A program made the position numbers and the translations under genes. A DNA stretch of 64,000 bases from Sphingomonas sp. 32-62-10 (GTDB lineage: Bacteria; Pseudomonadota; Alphaproteobacteria; Sphingomonadales; Sphingomonadaceae): contig NCEE01000002.1 in NCBI GenBank assembly GCA_002280555.1, positions 19,477 to 83,476 of the forward strand, given 5' to 3'. Positions 52,642-61,003 of the stretch are shown here, piece by piece. The first letter of the stretch is position 1; each line of letters opens with the position of its first letter. The notes beneath the pieces are model-generated. The model did no database searches. It saw nothing but the letters and a program-made list of their open reading frames with translations, and was not told the DNA's origin.

Positions 52642-53271
52642 ATGCGCAAGACCCTGATCCTCGCTGGACTGTTCGCCACGGCGCCCCTGATCGCGCAATC
52701 GACCCCGCAGGTCCCGGGCGCTGCTGATCCGGCCCGTATCACCGGTGGCACCTATGCCACCGACCCCAGCCACACGCTGATCGAGTTCGAAGTCGATCAT
52801 TTCGGCTTCAGCGACTATTTCGGCATCTTCGGCGATGCGACCGGCACGCTCATGCTCGATCCCAAAAAGCCGGCCAACGCCAAGGTCGACATCACCATTC
52901 CGGTAGCCAAGGTCACCACCGCGAGCGCCCGGCTGACCGATCATTTGTTGCGTGCGGGCAAGGACGGCGGCAAGCCCGACTTTTTCGGTCCAAACCCGGC
53001 CGATGCTCATTTCGTCTCCACCAGCGTTGTCGTAAAAGGCACCACCGCCAAGATTACCGGCAACCTGACGCTGAACGCCATTACCGCGCCCGTTGTGCTC
53101 GACACCGAGTTCAAAGGTGCGGGGATCAATCCTTATAGCAAGAAGGAAACCGTCGGCTTTGAAGCGGAGACGACAATCAAGCGCAGCACCTTTGGCATCA
53201 AAACAGGTATCCCGTTCGTCTCGGACGAGGTTGAGCTCGAAATCTCGGTGCCGTTCGAAAAGGTCGGCTGA
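52642..53271 (+). CDS. Exported YceI-family lipid-binding protein
   Basis: 209 residues. Signal peptide (MRKTLILAGLFATAPLIAQS), then a YceI lipocalin-like barrel: YATDPSHTLIEFEVDHFGFS, a central ITIPVAKVTTASARLTDHL and TAKITGNLTLNAITAPVVLD, ending FVSDEVELEISV. Members bind isoprenoid or amide lipids in the periplasm. The ATG at 52642 follows GGAG. Lies between ilvC and the leuA leader without obvious functional link to either. Confidence 0.9.
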   Translation: MRKTLILAGLFATAPLIAQSTPQVPGAADPARITGGTYATDPSHTLIEFEVDHFGFSDYFGIFGDATGTLMLDPKKPANAKVDITIPVAKVTTASARLTDHLLRAGKDGGKPDFFGPNPADAHFVSTSVVVKGTTAKITGNLTLNAITAPVVLDTEFKGAGINPYSKKETVGFEAETTIKRSTFGIKTGIPFVSDEVELEISVPFEKVG

Positions 53272-53297
53272 TCGCCCTTTACTGTCACGGGATGCTG

Positions 53298-53331
53298 GGC
53301 CATTGGAGGTGCATGATCGCTTCCAATGGCC
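53298..53331 (+). promoter_or_regulatory. leuA leader: Hairpin over the leuA leader-peptide ribosome site
   Basis: Perfect ten-base arms GGCCATTGGA (53298-53307) and TCCAATGGCC (53322-53331) enclose the GGAGG and ATG of the leader peptide. A second hairpin before leuA has arms ATGAC/GTCAT and GAGG/CCTC (53395-53421). Alternative pairing of such hairpins is what leader-peptide attenuation needs. No U-tract follows, so the output may be translational or Rho-linked. Confidence 0.5.
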
Positions 53332-53363
53332 TGCTCCTGCCGCTTCGACTTACGCGCCCTTAG
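53313..53363 (+). CDS. leuL: leuA leader peptide (attenuation)
   Basis: A 16-codon frame, MIASNGLLLPLRLTRP, lies 87 bp before leuA with GGAGG three bases upstream of its ATG. Five of sixteen codons are for leucine, three consecutive (CTG CTC CTG), then CTT twice; none is for valine or isoleucine. That is the classical form of a leader whose ribosome stalls when leucyl-tRNA is scarce. Leader-peptide attenuation of leuA is described for Alphaproteobacteria. No expression evidence is available here; its position between a strong hairpin and leuA supports it. Confidence 0.65.
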   Translation: MIASNGLLLPLRLTRP

Positions 53364-53450
53364 GCGTGTAAGGGTGTCGCATGATGCCGCCCGCATGACC
53401 TGAGGACCAACCTCCCGTCATCCATCCGAAGCCGAAAAGCGACCGACCCA

Positions 53451-55112
53451 ATGCCGCGTGAAATCGCCACCACCAAATACCGCCCGTTTCCCCCGATCAA
53501 CCTGCCCGATCGGCAATGGCCATCTCGCACCATCACCGCTGCACCGCGCTGGCTCTCCACCGATTTGCGGGACGGCAATCAGGCGCTGATCGATCCGATG
53601 GATGCGGAAAAGAAGACGCGGATGTTCGATTTGCTCTGCAAAATCGGCATCAAGGAAATCGAGGTTGGTTTCCCCAGCGCGGGCGCGACGGAATATAACT
53701 TCATTTCTGGGCTCGTCGCTAACGGTCGCGTGCCCGATGATGTGATGATCCAGGTGCTGACCCAGTCACGCCGCGACCTGATTGAGACGAGCTTCGCCTC
53801 GCTAAGGGGCGCTCCCCGCGCGATTGTTCATCTCTACAATGCGGTCAGCCCCGCCTGGCGCAAGATTGTGTTCGGCATGACGCGCGACGAGGTGCGCGGC
53901 ATCGCGGTGGAGGGCGCGAAGATCCTGCGCGATTGCGCCGCCGCCCAGCCCGACACCGACTGGCATTTCGAATATAGCCCCGAAACTTTCTCGACCGCCG
54001 AGCTCGATTTCTCGGTCGAGGTGTGCGCGGCGGTGATGGAGATCCTGCGCCCGACGCCCGATCACCCGATCATCTTCAATCTGCCCGCCACGGTCGAATG
54101 CGCGACCCCCAATATCTATGCCGATCAGATCGAATGGTTCGGGCGCAACATCCCCAACCGCGACAGCGTGGTGATCTCTCTCCACACGCATAATGATCGC
54201 GGCACCGGCGTTGCAGCGGCGGAACTGGGCATCATGGCAGGGGCAGACCGCGTCGAAGGATGCCTGCTCGGCAATGGCGAGCGCACCGGCAATTGCGATC
54301 TGGTGACGGTTGCGCTCAATATGTACACCCAAGGTGTCGATCCCGGTCTCGACCTGTCGGACATCGATGAGGTGGTCCGCACGGTTGAATATTGCACCCA
54401 CATCCCCATTCACCCGCGCACCCCCTATGCCGGGGATTTGGTCTTCACGGCATTTTCGGGATCGCACCAGGACGCGATCAAGAAGGGGTTCGCCGCGCAG
54501 GAAGCACGCAACGATTCTTTCTGGGAAGTGCCCTATCTACCGATCGACCCCGCCGATCTTGGCCGCAGTTATGAAGCCGTTATCCGCGTCAATTCGCAAA
54601 GCGGCAAGGGTGGCGTGGCCTGGGTGATCGAGCAGGACAAGGGGTTGAAACTGCCCAAGCGGCTCCAGGCCGATTTCAGCCGCCACGTCCAGGCGCTTGC
54701 CGACAGTGCGGGCCGCGAACTGAACGCCGCCGATATCTGGCAGCTGTTTGAGGCGACCTATCTGCCCGGCCCAACCGATCGTTTCGTGCTGCGCGATTAT
54801 GAGGAAAGCGGCACGGCGGGGCAGCGCGTCTTCATCGGCCATGTCGCGATCGATGGCGAAGAGCGATCGATTTCGGGGCGCGGCAACGGGCTGATCTCCG
54901 GCGTCATCGCCGCGCTCAGCGACAGCACCGGGCCAACGCTCGATGTGGTCGATTACAGCGAACATGCGATCGGTCACGGCGCCGATGCGCAGGCGGTCGC
55001 CTATGTCGAATGCCGGACGGCGGCGGGACGCACCGTGTTCGGCGTCGGCATTGATACGGATATCGCCACCGCCAGCGTCCGCGCCGTGCTGAGCGCTGCC
55101 AATCGAGGGTAG
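53451..55112 (+). CDS. leuA: 2-isopropylmalate synthase
   Basis: 553 residues, the first committed step of leucine synthesis, condensing acetyl-CoA with 2-oxoisovalerate. The barrel opens with STDLRDGNQALIDPMD (metal-binding Asp of LRDGNQ); VVISLHTHNDRGTGVAAAEL carries the HxH metal ligands and GAVxGN-like DRVEGCLLGNGERTGNCDL follows. A linker and the C-terminal regulatory domain (from about 430, GHVAIDGEERSISGRGNG) give leucine feedback. Sequence is of the long LeuA type II common in actinobacteria and sphingomonads, not the IlvB-linked short type. No strong ribosome site precedes the ATG, consistent with translation being controlled through the leader. Confidence 0.95.
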   Translation: MPREIATTKYRPFPPINLPDRQWPSRTITAAPRWLSTDLRDGNQALIDPMDAEKKTRMFDLLCKIGIKEIEVGFPSAGATEYNFISGLVANGRVPDDVMIQVLTQSRRDLIETSFASLRGAPRAIVHLYNAVSPAWRKIVFGMTRDEVRGIAVEGAKILRDCAAAQPDTDWHFEYSPETFSTAELDFSVEVCAAVMEILRPTPDHPIIFNLPATVECATPNIYADQIEWFGRNIPNRDSVVISLHTHNDRGTGVAAAELGIMAGADRVEGCLLGNGERTGNCDLVTVALNMYTQGVDPGLDLSDIDEVVRTVEYCTHIPIHPRTPYAGDLVFTAFSGSHQDAIKKGFAAQEARNDSFWEVPYLPIDPADLGRSYEAVIRVNSQSGKGGVAWVIEQDKGLKLPKRLQADFSRHVQALADSAGRELNAADIWQLFEATYLPGPTDRFVLRDYEESGTAGQRVFIGHVAIDGEERSISGRGNGLISGVIAALSDSTGPTLDVVDYSEHAIGHGADAQAVAYVECRTAAGRTVFGVGIDTDIATASVRAVLSAANRG

Positions 55113-55203
55113 CAAGTATGGCGCCTGCTGCCCTCAAGATGATTGGTAATGTACGCCTGATGCACAATAGCTGATACCAGGATGAAATGAGGTGACTGCT
55201 CCC

Positions 55204-55272
55204 CCGTTCGCCCTGAGCGAAGTCGAAGGGCACTCGCCGCGCCTGCCCTTCGACTTCGCTCAGGGCGAACGG
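55204..55272. repeat. Palindromic intergenic repeat, copy 1
   Basis: Perfect 29-bp inverted arms at 55204-55232 and 55244-55272 with an 11-bp loop. The core CCCTGAGCGAAGTCGAAGGG is a motif often seen between genes in sphingomonad genomes. It lies between the converging leuA and maiA genes, where it could also end transcription in both directions. Confidence 0.75.
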
Positions 55273-55308
55273 CGGGTGGAAGTCGATTCAACCCAAAGTC
55301 ATCTCGCC

Positions 55309-55923
55309 TTACAGCGGCGGCGGCGCGGCCGCGCTGAAGGCAGGAAGCGCCAGCGCGCGATCGGCCATTGCGGTGACACGCGGAAAGGCTGTCAGATCGG
55401 TCTTGAAACGCCGCGCATTGTACATTTGTGGCACCAGGCAGACATCGACGATGTTCGGCGCATCGCCCCCCGCAAATCGCGTATCGGGTAGGAGTTGCTC
55501 TAGCGTCGCAAACCCCTGCGCAACCCAATGGCGATACCAGGTATCTATCGCCGCCTTATCCTGCCCCAGCTCGTGCTCGAGATATTGCAGGATGCGCAGA
55601 TTGTTAATGGGGTGGATATCGCACGCGATCGTCAGCACCATTTCCATTGCCCGCGCCCGCTCGATCGGATCGGCGGCGATCAACCGCGGTTCGGGATGAA
55701 AAGCATCGAGATACTCGATAATCGCCAGACTCTGGCCTAGCCGCAGCCCATCGACTTCCAGCGCGGGCACCAGTCCGGCGGGATTGATGGCGAGATAATC
55801 GGGCGCGCGCTGCTCCCCGGCCCGAAGCGCATAGTTGCGCTTTTCATAGGCCAGCCCCTTCAGGTTCAGCGCGATCCGCACCCGGTAGCTCGCCGACGAC
55901 ATCGGAAAATCATGAAGGATCAT
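55309..55923 (-). CDS. maiA: Maleylacetoacetate isomerase, zeta-class GST
   Basis: 204 residues. The zeta-class motif SSASYRVRIALNLKG near residue 10 has the active-site SSxSxR core; INPAGLVPALEVDG and LGQSLAIIEYLD complete the thioredoxin-like half, and VDVCLVPQMYNARRF is the C-terminal zeta signature. It isomerises maleylacetoacetate or maleylpyruvate with glutathione in tyrosine, homogentisate or gentisate breakdown. AGGA precedes the ATG. Usual partners (fumarylacetoacetase, homogentisate dioxygenase) are not here. Last gene of a run with the two upstream. Confidence 0.85.
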   Translation of the reverse strand: MILHDFPMSSASYRVRIALNLKGLAYEKRNYALRAGEQRAPDYLAINPAGLVPALEVDGLRLGQSLAIIEYLDAFHPEPRLIAADPIERARAMEMVLTIACDIHPINNLRILQYLEHELGQDKAAIDTWYRHWVAQGFATLEQLLPDTRFAGGDAPNIVDVCLVPQMYNARRFKTDLTAFPRVTAMADRALALPAFSAAAPPPL

Positions 55924-55978
55924 GCGAAATCGTTCCTACTTGCGAAGGTCACCGGGCGCGGGGACAGCGCCAATGCGC

Positions 55979-57088
55979 TCAATAGACGACGACCGATCGA
56001 ATGCTCTCGCCTGCATGCATTAGATCAAAGCCCTTGTTGATCTCCTCAAGGCTCAGCACGTGCGTGATCATCGGGTCGATTTCGATCTTGCCGTTCATGT
56101 ACCAATCGACGATCTTCGGCACGTCGGTGCGCCCCTTCGCACCGCCAAACGCGGTGCCGCGCCAATTGCGGCCAGTGACGAGCTGGAACGGGCGGGTGGC
56201 GATTTCCTTGCCCGCCTCTGCCACGCCGATGATGATGCTGGTGCCCCAGCCGCGGTGGCACGCCTCGAGCGCCTGACGCATCACGGTGGTGTTGCCGGTG
56301 CAGTCGAAGGTGTAGTCGGCCCCGCCATCCGTCAGCGCGACGAGATGCGCGACCAGATCACCGTCGATGGACTTCGGGTTGACGAAATGGGTCATGCCGA
56401 AGCGGGTGCCCCATTCCTCACGCGCGGGGTTGATGTCCACACCGACAATCATCCCCGCCCCCGCCAGGCGCGCGCCCTGAAGCACATTCAGCCCGATCCC
56501 GCCGAGCCCGAACACAATCACCGTATCACCCACCTGCACCTTGGCGGTGTTGACCACTGCGCCAACCCCAGTGGTGACCCCGCAGCCGACATAGCAGCTC
56601 GTTTTGAACGGTGCGTCCTCGCGGATCTTGGCCACCGCAATTTCGGGCAGAACGGTAAAGTTCGAAAAGGTCGAGCAGCCCATATAATGGAAGATCGGCT
56701 TGCCCTGATAACTGAACCGCGTCGTACCATCAGGCATCAGCCCCTTGCCCTGCGTCGCGCGGATTGCGGTGCAGAGATTGGTCTTCCCGCTGAGGCATGA
56801 CTTACATTGGCGGCATTCGGGGGTGTAGAGCGGGATGACGTGATCACCGGGCTTTACGCTTGTGACGCCCGCGCCCACCTCACGAACGATACCGGCGCCT
56901 TCATGGCCCAGTATGCTGGGGAACAACCCCTCACTGTCGAGCCCGTCGAGCGTATAGGCATCGGTATGGCAAATGCCCGTCGCCATGATCTCCATGAGCA
57001 CCTCGCCCGCCTTTGGCCCCTCAAGGTCGAGCTCGACGATTTCGAGCGGCTTTTTGGCTTCGAACGCAACGGCAGCACGGGTCTTCAT
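55979..57088 (-). CDS. frmA: S-(hydroxymethyl)glutathione dehydrogenase / class III alcohol dehydrogenase
   Basis: 369 residues. Oxidises the formaldehyde-glutathione adduct with NAD; also acts as S-nitrosoglutathione reductase. Catalytic zinc ligands are in GICHTDAY and GHEGAGIV; the structural zinc is held by CRQCKSCLSGKTNLC; the NAD loop is VFGLGGIGLNVLQGARLAGA and VDINP. Class III-specific YMGCSTFSNFTVLPEIA is present. AAGGAA lies before the ATG. No S-formylglutathione hydrolase or gfa gene is adjacent. It starts 39 bp downstream of the transketolase-like gene. Confidence 0.95.
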   Translation of the reverse strand: MKTRAAVAFEAKKPLEIVELDLEGPKAGEVLMEIMATGICHTDAYTLDGLDSEGLFPSILGHEGAGIVREVGAGVTSVKPGDHVIPLYTPECRQCKSCLSGKTNLCTAIRATQGKGLMPDGTTRFSYQGKPIFHYMGCSTFSNFTVLPEIAVAKIREDAPFKTSCYVGCGVTTGVGAVVNTAKVQVGDTVIVFGLGGIGLNVLQGARLAGAGMIVGVDINPAREEWGTRFGMTHFVNPKSIDGDLVAHLVALTDGGADYTFDCTGNTTVMRQALEACHRGWGTSIIIGVAEAGKEIATRPFQLVTGRNWRGTAFGGAKGRTDVPKIVDWYMNGKIEIDPMITHVLSLEEINKGFDLMHAGESIRSVVVY

Positions 57089-57127
57089 GGAGTATTCCTT
57101 CGGCTCGGTCTTCGGAGTAGTTATTGC

Positions 57128-59479
57128 TTACAAGAAAAGCTCGGCGGCGGCATCGATGATCGCGTGTGCGTCGAGCCGGTACTCGCGGTAGAGATCGGGC
57201 AGGTCACCGGTCTGCCCGAACCGGTCGAGCCCGAGCGGCGACACACGGTTGCCGCGCACCCCGCCGATCCAACTGAGCGTGCCCGGGCTGCCGTCAATCA
57301 CGGTGATGAGGCCCGCGGTGGGCGAAAGGGCGCCGAGCAAGGTCGCGATATGCGCAGCCTCTCCGCCCCCGCTCCAGCGTGCCGCCCGCGCCGCCGACCA
57401 ACCACGATGCAGCAAATCGGGCGAGGTGACCGCCATCAGGCCGATGCCGGGAACGTCGTCCTGCAGCTGTTCCCATGCCTCGATCGCTTCCGGCAAGATC
57501 GCGCCAGTGGCGATGATCGCGGCTTCGGCACCGGGCGCGGGGCGCTTGAGCCAATAACCACCCTTGATTGCACCGTCCTCCCACCGATCATCTTCGCGGC
57601 TCACTTGCGCGATGCTGCGGGTGGAAAGGCGCAGATACACCGCGCCGCCATCGGTCGCCTGCATATGCCGGAACGCATGGCCCATCAGCAGCGCGACTTC
57701 ATCGGCGAAGGCGGGTTCGTAATAGGTGAGCCCGGGTTGCCCCATCCCGATCAGCGGTGAATTGATCGACTGATGCGCGCCGCCTTCTGGACCCAGCGTC
57801 AACCCGGACGGCGTTGCCACCAGCAAGAACCGCGCATTCATGTAACAGCCGTAGTTGAGCGCATCGAGCCCGCGCGCAATGAACGGATCATAGACGGTGC
57901 CCACCGGCATCAGCCGCGCGCCGAACAGCGGTGCCGCAATCCCCGCTGCGGCCAACATCAGGAACAGGTTATTCTCGGCAATGCCCAATTCGATATGTTG
58001 CCCCGCTGGCCGCCCTGCCCATTTCTGCGCCGAAGGGATGCGGGCTGCGGCGAACACATCGTCCATGTCCTTGCGGCGGAACAGCCCGCGCTGGTTCACC
58101 CAGGCGCCTAGATTCGTCGAGACCGTGACGTCGGGCGAGGTGGTGACAATATGATCGGCGAGCGCCTGCGCCTTGGGGTCGCTCGATTTCGCCAGATCGA
58201 GCAAGACCTTGCCGAACGCGGTCTGCGTTGCCTGTTCATCGCCATCGGGCACCGGCAGTCGATCGGGTACGGGCACATCGGCAAAGCTGCGATCGGCGAT
58301 CTTGGCGTGGAGGGGTGATGACTCGACAAACGCGCTGATGGTTGCCCGCGCATTGTCGCCCAGTCCCGACCAAGGCTGCCATTCCTCGCCTGCGGCAATC
58401 CCCATCTGGTCGCGCAACGCGGCAATCTGGCCGGGGTTCATCAGTCCGGCATGATTGTCCTTATGCCCCGCAAAGGGCAGCCCATAGCCCTTGACGGTAT
58501 AGGCGATAAAACAGGTTGGCGTGTCGTCAGCCGCCTTGGCAAAAGCATCCAGGATCGTCTCGATGCAATGGCCGCCGAGATTGGTCATCAACCGCGCAAG
58601 CGCCGCGTCATCATGCCGTGCCAGCAACGCCGCAACGCCGCTTCGATCGCCAATGTCGCTGGTCAATCGCGCCCGCCATGCAGCACCGCCCTGATAGGTG
58701 AGTGCGGCGAAGTCAGCATTGGGGCACTGATCGATCCATTCTTCCAAATGCTTGCCACCGGGCGTCTTGAACGCCGCACGCTGCAGCTTGCCGTGCTTCA
58801 GCGTCAGCACGCGCCAGCCACAGGTTTCGAAGATATCATCGAACCGGTCGAACATCCGGTCCGCCGTCGTCGCATCGAGCGACTGGCGGTTGTAATCGAC
58901 GATCCACCAGCAATTGCGGACATCGTGCTTGTACGCCTCGATCAGGCATTCATAGATATTGCCCTCATCCAGTTCGGCATCGCCCATCAGCGCGATCATC
59001 CGGCCGGTATCGGCGGGCGCGAGCTTGCCATGTGCAACGAGATAATCCTGGACAAGGCTGGCAAAGGCGGAGATCGCGACGCCTAAGCCCACCGAACCGG
59101 TTGAAAAATCGACCGGAATCGCGTCCTTGGTCCGGCTCGGATAGCTTTGCATGCCACCAAAGCCACGAAACGCCTGAAGTTGCGCGAGGCTCTGGCTCCC
59201 CAGCAGATAATGGATCGCGTGCAGAATCGGCCCGGCATGGGGCTTTACCGCGACCCGATCATTCGGCCCGAGCGCCGCAAAATAAAGCGCCGTCATGATC
59301 GTCGAGATCGAGGCACAACTCGCCTGGTGCCCGCCCACCTTCAACCCATCCCGGCTTTCGCGCAGATGGTTCGCGTTATGGATTGTCCATGACGACAACC
59401 AGCGCAGCCGCGCATCGATCGTCTCCAGCGTCTCCACAAGATCGCGCGGTCGGTCAGTCAGGGCCGGGGATATGATCAT
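57128..59479 (-). CDS. Transketolase/E1-like thiamine-diphosphate enzyme
   Basis: 783 residues. The architecture is transketolase-like: an N-terminal TPP domain with SMGDAELDEGNIYECLIEA-type GDAELDEGN motif and CWWIVDYNRQSLD, a pyrimidine-binding domain with HIELGIAENNLFLMLAAAG (catalytic Glu in the GIAEN motif), and a C-terminal transketolase domain. Overall pattern is nearer to homodimeric pyruvate dehydrogenase E1 (AceE) and its unassigned alphaproteobacterial relatives than to TktA; length is between TktA (660) and AceE (890). No E2 or E3 gene is present. The ATG at 59479 is preferred over the adjoining TTG. Gene order with frmA and maiA suggests a C1 or 2-oxoacid role, unproven. Confidence 0.78.
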   Translation of the reverse strand: MIISPALTDRPRDLVETLETIDARLRWLSSWTIHNANHLRESRDGLKVGGHQASCASISTIMTALYFAALGPNDRVAVKPHAGPILHAIHYLLGSQSLAQLQAFRGFGGMQSYPSRTKDAIPVDFSTGSVGLGVAISAFASLVQDYLVAHGKLAPADTGRMIALMGDAELDEGNIYECLIEAYKHDVRNCWWIVDYNRQSLDATTADRMFDRFDDIFETCGWRVLTLKHGKLQRAAFKTPGGKHLEEWIDQCPNADFAALTYQGGAAWRARLTSDIGDRSGVAALLARHDDAALARLMTNLGGHCIETILDAFAKAADDTPTCFIAYTVKGYGLPFAGHKDNHAGLMNPGQIAALRDQMGIAAGEEWQPWSGLGDNARATISAFVESSPLHAKIADRSFADVPVPDRLPVPDGDEQATQTAFGKVLLDLAKSSDPKAQALADHIVTTSPDVTVSTNLGAWVNQRGLFRRKDMDDVFAAARIPSAQKWAGRPAGQHIELGIAENNLFLMLAAAGIAAPLFGARLMPVGTVYDPFIARGLDALNYGCYMNARFLLVATPSGLTLGPEGGAHQSINSPLIGMGQPGLTYYEPAFADEVALLMGHAFRHMQATDGGAVYLRLSTRSIAQVSREDDRWEDGAIKGGYWLKRPAPGAEAAIIATGAILPEAIEAWEQLQDDVPGIGLMAVTSPDLLHRGWSAARAARWSGGGEAAHIATLLGALSPTAGLITVIDGSPGTLSWIGGVRGNRVSPLGLDRFGQTGDLPDLYREYRLDAHAIIDAAAELFL

Positions 59480-59621
59480 CAACGTCTGCTTATGGCTGCG
59501 GCAGGAGCAATATGCCCTCGATCACGATCTTCGCGCACGAATACAAGCCCCGATCTTTCGGCTGGAGCGGACATGCGCGCATCGCCTATCATCGGGACAG
59601 TCCCGGGCAACCCCGCATCGT

Positions 59622-59655
59622 TTATAGCCGACAAAGATTGTTGTTTAGGCTATAA
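59622..59655. promoter_or_regulatory. Dyad TTATAGCC-N18-GGCTATAA before the barrel/FecR operon
   Basis: Perfect eight-base arms at 59622-59629 and 59648-59655 with ACAA/TTGT nested between them, about 70 bp before the operon start. It could be an operator or a transcribed hairpin. The rest of the 247-bp gap (59480-59726) shows nothing else. Confidence 0.35.
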
Positions 59656-59726
59656 GGAACCGTTGGTCGGACACAAAGCAGCCGGACGCACGGGGACTGA
59701 AACGCTTCGGTTTCGAGGGGGGAATG

Positions 59727-60992
59727 ATGAAAGGCGCGCAGCATCGGCGGTCAATCGGATTGGCAGCGGCGGCATTGATGGCGGGATTTGCTTCCCCCGC
59801 ATTGGCGCAGCAGGATCAGCAGGCGTCCGAGCTTGATGCCATCATCGACACCGCCAATGATCCCGAAGCCGCCCTGCGCCTTGCGCGTGAGCAGAACGAC
59901 TCGGGCGATCTGGTAGCGGCCGCCGCGACCCTGGAACGCGCGTTGATTACGCGGCCCAGCACGGCAGTTCGGCTCTATTATGTAGCAACCCTGTGCCGGC
60001 TTGATGATCGCGCCCGCGCCCAGATCGAACTCGGCCAGGTCAATGGTGGGCGGATCGCCGATGCGGAATGGGCCGGTGTGGTGCAAGCATGCGGCACGAT
60101 CGAACGGCCGATTGCTAAAGGGCCTTCCAATCGCGGCATTTTCGGCCAGCTCGCGCTTGGCTTGGCCTATGATACCGACGCGCTCGGTGCCCTTTCCGTC
60201 TCGTTCGACTTCCCCGGGATTACCGGTGTTTCCGATGACGATGCCGCGTTCATCGCCGGTGGCCAGATCGAAGGCCGGGCACCGGTCGGGCAGGGTTATG
60301 TTTATGCCGGACTGGCGGGCGAGACGAAGAATGCGTTTGGCAGCTCAGGGCTTGATTACCAGATCGGCACGGCGCGGTTGGGGTTTGGCCAGCAGGGCAG
60401 CCGAATCGGTTTTGCGGCGGGGGGCCTTGTTACCCATGCCCGGCTGCAGGGCGACCCCTTCGTCACCGAATATGGCGGCCAGGCCGACCTGTTCGTGTCG
60501 ACGGGACGCACGGGGCGCATCGCACTTCGCGGCGTGGCGGTGCATCAGGATTATACCGGCTCTTTCCCGTTCTTTTCACGCGACGGCGAACGCTATGATC
60601 TGGCGCTTGATTACAGCGCCACCACCCGGCGCGGGGCGAACTGGGTGATCGGCGCCGCCTTTGAGGAGAAAACCGCCGTCACCACATCCCTCGGCTATCG
60701 CGGCGTGCGAGCGTACAGCGCGTTTCGAGAGCCGATCGGGCAGGCGGGCAGCTATGGCCTGCTTTCATCGACGATCCGTTTCGTCGACTTCCGCGATGCG
60801 ATGTTCGTGACCGATCGACAGGAAATCCGGACCTTTACTCGCGGAGCACTCGGCACGCCCTTGTTCGGCAGCGGCTTCGATATCGAGGCGGGCCTTAGCC
60901 ACACACGGCGTGACTATAACCGATCGAGCTTCCTCCGGGATTACGACAGTTTTGGCCTCGACCTTCAGATCGTCTGGAACTTTGGCAAATGA
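59727..60992 (+). CDS. Outer-membrane protein with TPR and C-terminal barrel (SLAM/DUF560-like)
   Basis: 421 residues. Signal peptide to about residue 27 (SPALAQQ), a helical TPR-like part (about 35-130: DPEAALRLAREQNDSGDLVAAAATLERAL), then alternating amphipathic strands from about 140 to the end, closing in FGLDLQIVWNFGK with repeated DYxxxxF patterns. The layout resembles the surface lipoprotein assembly modulator (SLAM) family, TPR domain then a barrel, though the TPR part is short. Alternatively a generic surface barrel. ATG at 59727 (another at 59724) after GAGGGGGG. It is coupled to the FecR-domain gene 11 bp on. Confidence 0.65.
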   Translation: MKGAQHRRSIGLAAAALMAGFASPALAQQDQQASELDAIIDTANDPEAALRLAREQNDSGDLVAAAATLERALITRPSTAVRLYYVATLCRLDDRARAQIELGQVNGGRIADAEWAGVVQACGTIERPIAKGPSNRGIFGQLALGLAYDTDALGALSVSFDFPGITGVSDDDAAFIAGGQIEGRAPVGQGYVYAGLAGETKNAFGSSGLDYQIGTARLGFGQQGSRIGFAAGGLVTHARLQGDPFVTEYGGQADLFVSTGRTGRIALRGVAVHQDYTGSFPFFSRDGERYDLALDYSATTRRGANWVIGAAFEEKTAVTTSLGYRGVRAYSAFREPIGQAGSYGLLSSTIRFVDFRDAMFVTDRQEIRTFTRGALGTPLFGSGFDIEAGLSHTRRDYNRSSFLRDYDSFGLDLQIVWNFGK

Positions 60993-61003
60993 GGAATGAT
61001 CGC

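Noticed and set aside
53298..53331. Hairpin after the YceI gene as a simple terminator
   Set aside because: No T-tract follows and it contains the leader-peptide start; a regulatory hairpin fits better.
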